Assembly: GCA_900708905.1 (NCBI GenBank)
Contig: CAADRB010000008.1
Location: 1,581,449-1,645,448, forward strand
Reading direction: 5' to 3'
Source of the DNA: Hymenolepis diminuta
Lineage: Eukaryota; Platyhelminthes; Cestoda; Cyclophyllidea; Hymenolepididae
DNA length: 64,000 bases
In this document: positions 51,061-60,620 of the stretch, one piece after another
How the letters are laid out: every line of letters begins with the position of its first letter
Numbering within the stretch: position 1 is the first letter of the stretch
The notes under the pieces: model-generated
What the model was told of the DNA's origin: nothing
Database searches by the model: none
The model's input: the letters and a program-made list of their open reading frames with translations, nothing else
Translations under genes and position numbers: made by a program

Positions 51061-52239
51061 AAGTCTCAATAAGATGAAGTTCAGATCAAAAGTAGTGCAG
51101 TAATAGACATAGACATGTGATCCTAAAGAGGTTTCAAGATTAAATTAGACTAACAGGAGATAGATCAGTCTTAAAATCCATAACATTCACTAGATCCACA
51201 AAGAGAAAAATTGGTCATCAGAATATATAACATTTGGTCAAAAAATTATTCCGAGGTCAGCGCTAATTGCCTTCGGGCAATTAACCGAGCTTCACACAAA
51301 TATTCGAGAACATTTTTCGCTTCTCTTTCTATCAGCCTTAAAAAATTCCGAAAGAAAAAGAGCATACTTAAACATCTAATCAACCTCGAATTTCTACTGA
51401 TACATTTTTCCTTGATAATTGAATACGAGAGACTACCAATTCTATTAATAACTAACATGACATCGATCCCATACAAATTTCTTACTGATTAGTAGACAGA
51501 TTTGTTTTCGAAACAACAATAATATACAGCGTGTACTCAAATTTAGTATCTAAAAGGGCACAAGTAAGATAATTGCAAAGTAACCAACTACTATTTACAT
51601 TACTTAGTAGTATGTCGTGTGAAAAATCACACAAATTGCGTGGCACCGTCATGGGGTCATTAACGAAGGAGCGTGTATGAAAGTGAAGAGGTTACAAACA
51701 AACCATCGGGTGCGCTTTTAAGAAAACTTTTTAGTGGGTCAAACAAACAGTCGAACAAGGTGACACACAAATGGAAGAGCTACTAATTACTGAGGAAGTT
51801 AGTGCATTAAGTGTATTAAATATAAATTTTGAATAAACTGAAACAGAAACAAAAATGATAAAAGAATCTCGGAACTAGAGTCGAAATCCGAAAAAAATTA
51901 AATGGGATTCAACTGCAACTTAACCATTGCAAATGATCAATTACTGCGTTTTAAAAAGCAGAGCTACTCCATTTTTATTAACAATCCTTAAAATAATGAA
52001 AAAAAAACATCTGGAGAGAAAAAGGGAATTGCTTTGAACAGTTGAAGCAGTTCAAAACATGGGGCGACTAATCATAAACATTGATGAAGTTAACGAAATT
52101 GCAAAATCAAACAGCATCAAAGATTTGATAAATTCTTGAACTAATTTTAAACATTTCGATACCAAATTTTCGCAGCCATTCTTAAAACAAGATTCTATTT
52201 CAATTGGAATAACAATAATTATTATCATTATTAGCCACA
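51061..52239. other. intergenic between LIM and MOB1 genes
   Basis: Open frames overlap on both strands near 51,211-51,492 and have no recognisable domain. Confidence 0.4.
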
Positions 52240-52640
52240 ATAATACAAAAATTTTACAATTTTTAATTGCGGGAAGCAACGGACATCGAATAATAGTATG
52301 TCCAACAAATGATAACGGGGAGGGGATCAAAAAAATACAGAGAAACGTCAAGGACTCAAGGAGTCTTACTTCAACAAATTTTGGACTCAGGGTATACAAC
52401 ATGTACTAAATGGGCAATTCACGTTCCGAAATTCAAATTTCACGATTTTTCCCATGGATTGCAACAAATGCTTGTCTACAATGCTCAGTGCTTACTGGCC
52501 GGTATTATTTAATCAAGAAGAGTCGGTATTGGCTCTTCATTTCGTTTTTTCCTTCGAAGAATTGAGAAGAAAAAATCTTCTTACATACAGTTTATCAGCT
52601 TACAATGATAGCATAGCAAAGATGAGAAAGATAAATTCTA
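52240..52640 (+). repeat. unnamed 400-bp dispersed repeat, copy 2
   Basis: Collinear with copy 1: TTAATTGCGGGAAGCAACGG, TTTTGGACTCAGGGTATACA, CTAAATGGGCAATTCACGTT, GCAACAAATGCTTGTCTACA and TTTATCAGCTTACAATG. Its frames are broken where copy 1 is open. Confidence 0.6.
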
Positions 52641-54820
52641 AGCCGAAGCAATATTTTTTCGAATATGCCTGTAAAAAACTATATGTATTAAGTAGGACTG
52701 CTCATTACTACTCGAACGCTCATATGTCCTGCTGACTTAAAAATCCTCCCGTGGAATACAACAAACGTGTAAAGAAGAAATTGGAAATACAACCACCTTT
52801 CCTTTTTTGCGTAACTGATGTGCACTTTCATAAATTTTTTCCAAAGGCAAGGCTGATCAATGAAGTGAAAATTTTTTCGCATAAGTATTATCTTCAGAAG
52901 TAAATCAAAGAAAAGTTCAAATGCAGAAAATGTAAACATAAAGCTCCCTATTCAGTTGTCAAAATCGTAAGCCCTATATGATCTTAAAATAAATTCCTAA
53001 GAACTCCTGCTAAACCAAAAATAGATCAATTCAACATTATCGTTCGCTGTAAATGATCACCAAAATAGAAATCTGTCAGGTAATTAAAATGGCCAGGTTC
53101 CTGTTGGTCAACAAAAAAGTTGGCAGAATATTGATCAGCTACTGACATAAGTAATTAAAACGCCTCAATACACACGAACACAATGTGAATTACCAAAACG
53201 ATCAATAGCTTACACAGATTAATTTCTAAGTCTGACGTAGCCACTTATTTTGTAACAATACAGGAGAAAATTAGACGATAAGGAGTAACACCCTTACATA
53301 AAAATCACAGAGAATTTCTTTGAAAAGGAAATCAATTTCAACATTGTAAAAAAAGACACCTATACGAAATCTAGAGGAATTGAATAAGAACATGCTCGAC
53401 ACAAGAGTAGTCTAGAGGTGGAAATTATCTACTAATATAATCTTAAACATGAACAAAGTATAGAAATAGCTCAAAATCTTATTATCGAAAAGATTTAAGA
53501 AACTTTACCATAAATTAATATGCGCGAATCTCCATTTAATTTACACAATATCAATTTGAGTAAAACTATCTAGATAACCTAGATTTTTAAAATAAAAAGA
53601 GATTCACATACAAGTAGCCACTTAAACCTTAATTAAATAAGTAGTTCATATCTACGGCGCTGAAAATATTTTTAAATTATTTTTCCGGGAATTCTTGAAG
53701 CAAAATTGAAATCAAAAGAATACCTCCCACCATTAACTGTAACGCACAGAGGAGCAAACAGAGATAAAGAGAACAGGCAAACATTCGAAAATAGAACAGG
53801 GGAAAAAGGTAAGAGCAAGAGATTCTAAAAAGAAATGAAATAAGGAATGCAAAACTATGAAGATAATTAGATTGACAAGATAGGCACAGATTTAGACATC
53901 ATGTGAAAATAAAAGCGACTCAAAGGACCAGCAATTTGTGAGGTCCTAAACATTAATGAAAAAATAAAAAAAACATGATATAATCCAGCTACGCAAACAT
54001 AAAATAAATAAATACATGCATATTTTTAGTTTGAAGCAGTAATTTTTATAACAAAATCCTATTATTTAAGTTAACGACATATTGAAAATAGGAATGTTAA
54101 CTACTTGGATTTAACATTCAACATACTTTAATTCAAATTAAAAATACAAGGAGAGTATAAGAAGACAAATATAGAAATCAAAGTACATTTGACTCGTCTA
54201 TTCTGATCAAATGCGAGCAATTATTAGACTGAGAATGCATCATCAAGTACGTCTTAGACGCATTTACTTAGGAGATTAAACATCTGTACCAATACTAATT
54301 AAATCAGCGAAAAGGTCATGCAACTACAAGCAGTTTGTGTCTATTTTGCAATAAAGAAAGCACTAACAAAAAAGCCAAAAATTACTTACTTGTGCAAATT
54401 TTTCCCAATAATCTTTTCTATTCACGGAAACATCGGTGAATAAATAAGACTAAATCAAAAACCGACAAAACGTACACGAATTTAAATTATCTGCCTAATC
54501 TTCATTGAACTATAGCAGATATGAACTATTGTATTATACTTTTAGTTTCTAGGTTTTGCTAAAAATAAATGCAGATAGAATTATTTTCTCCTGCAAACTT
54601 TAAAAATAAATATACTATCGCGTTATCATTAGTCTCTCTAAAGGTAAATTTTACGTCATTTTCCAAAAATTTCCATTTGGCATATAATATCATCTTGCAT
54701 AACATTACTTTTAATAATCTTAAAAATGTATGGTCGATTCAGTTTTTGTCGGCTGATTGATCAATTTTATAATTGGTTAAAATACCGCAAGTTTTCGAGG
54801 ATTTTTGGTATTCGCATCAA
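52641..54820. other. 5' flank of MOB1, nothing recognised
   Basis: Very AT-rich. No TATA-type promoter or conserved block could be assigned with confidence. Confidence 0.4.
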
Positions 54821-54834
54821 ATGAATTTTATTTT
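54821..54834 (+). CDS. MOB1: MOB1 exon 1: 14-nt start exon
   Basis: ATGAATTTTATTTT|GTACGT encodes MNFI plus two bases of Phe. Joined in phase 2 to exon 2 it gives MNFIFNRAGSRTFRQKKN, which aligns without gaps to the 18-residue start of human and fly MOB1 (M-x-F-L/I-F). The donor is the same hexamer as that of exon 3. An inference from length, phase and similarity; no transcript evidence. Confidence 0.65.
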
Positions 54835-57800
54835 GTACGTTTAAGTCTTTATGAGTTTTTCCTCTACCCAATTTGTTCTCTTAATTTTATTTACACTGAT
54901 GAATATATTGACTACTCCTTATTGGATTTATTGATTGTTCCTCCTATTAGACCAACTCGTTTTCTTAATTTATTTCAATACTTCACGCCTATTTTTTCTT
55001 CGCTTAATTCTTTCTTGTTCTGATTCCTGTGTTTAAGCAATCAGTGTCTTTTATTTTCAGCCTGTGGTGTTAATCTAGCCCCATGAAAAAGCGTTTTTGG
55101 TGTGTTGTGAATCCCTTTGAAGTGAAAGACTCTCCCCGCAGATGGTAGTTTCCCCCTCCGTGTTCATTCTTAATTTTTTCACTAATCGTTGTCACTAACC
55201 GTTTCCGTTATTGTTTGAGTGTTCTTACCATATCATTACTATTGTTCGCTTTTTCCTTATGACTAATATATTTGGTCTTTTTCCCATCTGTCTTTATTTT
55301 TCCCTTTCATGTATTTTTTTCATGTTTATCATCAGCAATCGGGCAGGTTCACGTACTTTTCGACAAAAGAAAAACAGTTCCTCAGCTGTTGGTGGAGATT
55401 ACGGCAGAAATGGGAGTTCCTCTTCTTCGGGAGTAACTACGAACGTTAGTGGTATCTGTGTTCTTCCTCCCGAGGCCGCAGGTACGCTGGGAAGTGGGGA
55501 TCTCAAGCAAGCAGTTCGACTTCCTACTGGAGAGGATTTGTGTGAATGGATTGCGGTTAATAGTATGCTAATATTTAGATATCTTTCTTATCAAGTTTGT
55601 TAAATGTATGCTTAATTGGAAATGACTTATGTGTGGTAATTGTTAAAGTCGTTTTGATGCATGTTATGTAAATAGCTTTTTCCTAATTAATTGAAACTCT
55701 TTATTCTTTATTTCCCTAAATTCAAACTGAAAAATATTCCTGCATTTTTTTCACCTTTTGATCGTAGGAGTTACCTTAACTTATTAAATGTTATTAGCAA
55801 ATCTTTTTAGTATAAGCTTTAGTTGATTTTATTTGCGTTGTTTATGAATTTATCTATAAAGACGTTGAATGGTAATCGGACAATTCTTAGTTGTTATTTA
55901 TAGCTTATTCCTTGCATTTGAAAAAAAAGATTGAAAGAGCGCTTTTTCTAAAATGATACCTTAATGATTGCTGGTTTGATTATCGACCACAATCTATTCA
56001 ACATCGTTCCTATTTAACAACAAATCGATTTACTCTGCGTAAAAATTATTGAATACGTTATTACTTCTCCTTAGATATTAAACCACTTTTTCTCTACCTG
56101 TCAAGATGTGTTACCAGGTTTTAGTGGAAGTCACCATATTGCTGGCACTAATGACTTCTAACGTTATGTTGAGGTGGACCTTTGATATATATTTTTTGCT
56201 GATATTATTCTCTGAATTTTTCTTCCAACATAATCCGAAATTGAATCGGATGATATTTACAACTAAGGTCAATCTTAACCCACGCACTACTCTGACTCAC
56301 TGCCTTGACCATTTTAGTCGTTGAAAATCGTGAATGCGTTCTGATTAGAACGAGATATTTACATCCCTTTGACGTTTCGTTTTATCTTGCCCCTATAATT
56401 TCACAGAATTTCCTTTGGTATTCTCAGCTTAGAAGATATTTATTACTATAAGGAAATGGAGATAACTATTTTGTATAGTGCATTTGAAAGAGCAGGTTAC
56501 TAAATCTGACCTGCGAGATCTATTATTTAGGAAACTAGCAGATATCTGTAATTTGTATTGCTTTGCATTATACAAATCTATACTTCAGGTTATTTTCTCT
56601 TATTGAGTGTTTCATATTTTTTACTAAAAGCTGCTATTATTTCCCATGATAAAATAAAGAAATTTTGCATAATACGAAAACAATAAAGTAGTCTTCTGGA
56701 TGGTAAATGGTGATTTGAATAGAGTCGAGTATCACTCGGGTCTTCAGCTGAAATGGGAAACTGTCGGTTTTGCCAATTTTTATTTAATGGGTATTTGAGA
56801 ATTTGAGTTTCGGGTTCCTGAGTAAGTTCGTGTCCAAGATGTTGGGAGCCTCTTGAGGGGTTAGTCTTACCTTCTTGGGATATTTTTCTTCCTTTTTTTT
56901 TCAAGTACCTTTGATTGATTCTGACAGGGAGTTATTATTTTATTCATTTTTTATTTCGTTATAATGTCAAGTTTTGGAGTCATGCTGCCTACGCTACTTA
57001 TGGCTTCATGAGTGTAACAACTTGTTTTTTTTTTATAAGCGCCTACGTTTAACTTGAATCCTTCTATGCTGAACCATTTTCATTAAATTCAATATTTTAT
57101 CGTTTTCAATTTTTCAAGCCCAACGAATTTCTTGAAGCCCTCCTCTAGGACAGTTGCTTTCTAATATCCCTCTGCTCGAAATTAACCCAAGCGGTTAGTC
57201 ATTCTGATGATTAGCTGATATTTGTCTCGTTACTTCTTAGCAGACGTGTGTGTTGATCACTGCGCCACCGGCCTAAATCCGATCGTCAAATTAGTCTGAA
57301 ATTATTTTAGCTTACTGACTAACTGATTAAATTAAAGTGAATTTGGATGCCATTTAGTTTCAAGTATATTTTCTAAATGCTAACTTATTGAACTTGCTCA
57401 TTCTAACTGACATCCTACATTAATGAAAAAATTGATATAGATAAGCCTCTATTAATTCCATATTTCTTTTGTCTTCTTGAAAGGCAATTGTCTGATTATG
57501 TCTGATCTGTTTAAATGGTTATTTAAAAAATAAAGACATTTTTCTTACTTAGTCAAACTTAATACTGGGTAATCAAATCAGCTGATACCGGTCTTTCATA
57601 TGCCAATTCGAACTAGACAGTTTAATTGTTGAAATCTATAACAATATTATATTATATTTTGATATATGTATTGATAAATCATGCAAAAAGCAAAATCCGG
57701 GTGATATATTTTGATCGACTAACCGCAACCCTTGGAGATCATAATATTGAAATCTTACCTTACTTGCCTCTTACTGCTACATGATCACTTTAGGTAAATT

Positions 57801-59710
57801 TAAATAAATTTTTGAGTTTCTGCATTTTTTTAAATCAAAATTTTTACATATTACAAAATTTACCTAGTTTGCTTTTTTGCCAATAATTTAGAGCAAGAGA
57901 TCCTGTTTACGACTTTCTTGTACTTTTGAATAATTCGCATATGGTCTTGGGAGTAGTGGGTGTTAGGTTATGGGAAGAATTCTTTTTAGGAAATTTTAGT
58001 GAGTGTCGGTAATTAGCTTATGCGATCTTTTGCTTGATTTCCAAAGCTCATTTAGGCAAGTATTTTAGACCATTTACTTTGGTAGAAGGAAGGCATCCTG
58101 AAGTTGCTCTAGCATCTTACCACTCTTCTTGTAGACCAGAATTAACTAAGGTGGTTGGTCACCAACACCATTAGGTATGTGTCAACGGACATTGATCTTG
58201 TGACCTCTGATTTAGCAGACGTGCCCGCTGATCACTGCGCCACTAGCTCAAAGCTTCTCGTTTGTCTGAGTTTCAAGAGTAAATATGCATATCTGCTATG
58301 TTAAAGGTCGTAAACTTGACGTCCAGCCTAGAATTAGAGTTTCTTGAGCACAGATATTCCACAATGGTGCCTCTCTTCTCATAATAAGTGTTGAAAAGCA
58401 TTTCATCTAAATTGGCTTTATTTTCTTCTTTTGATCAATATATAGAGCAATTGAAATGAATACTCTGGTTAGTATTCATCAATGCAATTTTTAAATCGGA
58501 TTTTTTTTCCCCTTTTTTAAATTTTCTTTCTCCAGAATATTTTTAAATAATGTGTCTCCATTTTTTAAAACTTAAATCGTCCATTGTTTGGAAAGAATTA
58601 TTGGTGGTAAGTTTCTCGAATCTTAATGGTGTACTCATTTTGAAATTGATGAGAAGTACGAATTATGGCTATTTTTCTGGTCATTCAACGTCTGATAACA
58701 AGTAAAGGGAAGGGTTTTTGGAGTTACCAGTCCTTTAGCTTTACAGCCTTCAACGTGTAAAAGGAAGTTAAATGTAACTATGTGAAATTGGTTCATTAAG
58801 AGACAAGTAGTCAATACTTATGATGAATTCATGCCTGCAATATGAAAATCATTGGACAAAGTCTCGTTTCGCTTTAATGTTCTAGGGGAAAGAGGACTAA
58901 GAGTCCCGCGATCTGTTATCAGTTCTGCTGTAGGAATATTAATTATTAAAAAGTAGAAATCAAAATAAAAAGGAAATGTGGTATCAAATTTATGCGCATG
59001 TTTTCGTGAATGTGAATATTGGATACCCTATGTAATCGATCTATTAAAATACAATCTTGGTTTTCGGTAACGCTGTTAAGAACTGCCCAACGCAAACAAG
59101 TTACCATTGGCCATTAAGCTAATGTTCTTCCATGATATTATAATTTATTTCCAAATAAGGTAGTAAGAAAATAGAGTGCAATGTAATATTCATAGCCATC
59201 CGCCTCGTATCTAATATATTTCAAACAAATTGCTTTGATAAACCACTTAGGACTTTAAAATATGGGACAAGTCAACAACCAACTTAGGGGAAAAAGGATG
59301 ATTTAAACATGTACATTACATTACATTTAAAATAGATTGACAAGCTTTATTAACAGTTCACTGTAGTTAATACGTATCATCGTTTCATTATCTTGCTAAT
59401 TGCTTTACTTTCTTGGCTCGATTATTCTGAACTACTACCAGTTGCAATTCCTTGTTAGTGAATTTCTGTTTCCCCAACTTAGCTGTGGAATTCTTTCAAC
59501 AAATCAACATGCTCTATGGCACCCTGGCCGAGTTTTGCACCGATGCAACTTGTCCAACCATGTCAGCGGGACCACGATACGAGTACTACTGGGCTGATGG
59601 ACAAACAGTGAAGAAACCCGTCAAGTGCTCCGCTCCCCGATATATCAACAATCTCATGATTTGGACGCAAAATCACCTCGAAAATGAAGCCATCTTCCCC
59701 TCAAAAATTG
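54821..59710 (+). CDS. MOB1: MOB1/Mats kinase activator, first three coding exons (3' end outside window)
   Basis: Adaptor that, once phosphorylated by Hippo/MST, binds and activates LATS/Warts. Exons 54821-54834, 55336-55562 and 59483-59710 join in frame to 156 residues plus one base; about 60 further residues of the family (from GVPFPKNF on) are not in the window. The sequence is close to human MOB1: MNFIF...RTFRQKKN, TLGSGDLKQAV, GEDLCEWIAVN, FFQQINMLYGT, MSAGPRYEYYWADG, KCSAPRYI, FPSKI. Zinc ligands Cys99 and Cys104 (human 79 and 84) are present; the two His ligands would lie in the missing part. Thr12 and Thr55 match the MST sites Thr12 and Thr35. Residues 19-54 are a Ser/Gly-rich insert 20 residues longer than human. 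Introns are 501 bp, 3.9 kb and over 4.2 kb. Confidence 0.9.
55336..55562 (+). CDS. MOB1: MOB1 exon 2
   Basis: Acceptor TTTATCATCAG|C. It encodes NRAGSRTFRQKKN, a Ser/Gly-rich insert, TLGSGDLKQAVRLP and GEDLCEWIAVN, and ends in phase 1 at A|GTATGC. An in-frame 42-nt stretch (55433-55474) inside it has intron-like ends. Confidence 0.88.
57130..57278 (-). repeat. tRNA-derived SINE copy in MOB1 intron 2
   Basis: Minus strand: GGCCGGTGGCGCAGTGATCA (A box TGGCGCAGTGA), ACACACGTCTGCTAAGAAGT, then ACTAACCGCTTGGGTTAATT and a 3' part ending GAGGAGGGCTTC. The B box is decayed. Confidence 0.62.
58085..58253 (-). repeat. tRNA-derived SINE copy in MOB1 intron 2, clear A and B boxes
   Basis: Minus strand: TTGAGCTAGTGGCGCAGTGA is the A-box region and GGTCACAAGATCAATGTCC the B-box region, then GTGTTGGTGACCAACCACCT and TTAGTTAATTCTGG. 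It aligns along its whole length with the copy 1 kb upstream. Confidence 0.7.
59483..59710 (+). CDS. MOB1: MOB1 exon 3: core of the Mob domain
   Basis: Acceptor CCCCAACTTAG|CT. It encodes TVEFFQQINMLYGT, FCTDATC (two zinc ligands), SAGPRYEYYWADG, KCSAPRYINNLM and FPSKI, ending in phase 1 at G|GTACGT. It is the most conserved part of the protein seen here. Confidence 0.93.
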
Positions 59711-60446
59711 GTACGTGCTCGGTGCGTTTCACGCTATGTACGGGATTAAGGACTCACCATTAATGCATTACAATTTGGTGCTTGTCCAAATGCAGTAATA
59801 AATTACTTCAAAGCCACTTACCTAACGGACTTTTCCTAGATGAAGCTAGCTCTTTTTACGATTCTCTTGGAAGATAATCGGTTTGTTTTTTTTGGTTTTC
59901 TATGTATATACAGGATATTCTTTCTGGTTAGTGGATATTGCTCTAGACAGAACGAAGTATTATTTCATATTTTAATTGAGGGCAGGAATCTAAACACTAA
60001 GCTCTTTGATATAAAGGATTTTACGATCTACAATCTGATATCCCGATCAGAAAAACACAAGTTCTCGCTGGTATTGCGGAAACTTTATTCTAGTTTAATT
60101 CGAACTCTCCGCAGCATGTCGTAATTCATATTAGTTCAGTTAAACAGTTTAGAGGTCAATCGTTATCCCAATAATACTTGAAAGAAAATACAATATTAAT
60201 TTGTTAGGGGGGAAGTATTTAATGATTAATCATAATTATATTTTCACCTTAATAGTGGGGAAAGACGAGAGGAAGGGAGAAGAGATAATTCAGCAAATTT
60301 AGTTAATGTGAATTTCTGAGTTCAACATTTTGACAAAACTCTGCTCAGGAGCCTGAGCTCACTATGGCAAAATTTGGGATTATAATAAATAAATTATGGG
60401 TCTACCTCCTGGATCTCTAACTACATCGTACGCGTTTAAAGCTTCC

Positions 60447-60620
60447 GAGAGCTTACTAATCCCACTGTTAATGTATTTGTCTGCGAAATAAGAGGCCTTG
60501 GGTTCGATGCTCATCGGCGCACACCCAACTGAGCGGAATTGTCAACCGCACCGGTGGACATTAGAATTTCCTCTTCGTCTCTCTTAATGGGCCTGGAGGT
60601 CACTATTATCTAAGATAGTC
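60447..60620 (+). repeat. tRNA-derived SINE copy, downstream of MOB1 exon 3
   Basis: GTATTTGTCTGCGAAATAAG, then a well-kept B box in CTTGGGTTCGATGCTCATCG, then GAGCGGAATTGTCAACCGCA. The 3' body GGGCCTGGAGGTCACTATTA is weaker. Confidence 0.62.

Noticed and set aside
55220..55335. N-terminal hydrophobic extension of MOB1 exon 2
   Set aside because: The open frame upstream of 55,336 reads as AT-rich intron, contains the polypyrimidine/CAG acceptor, and would give MOB1 an unprecedented membrane segment.
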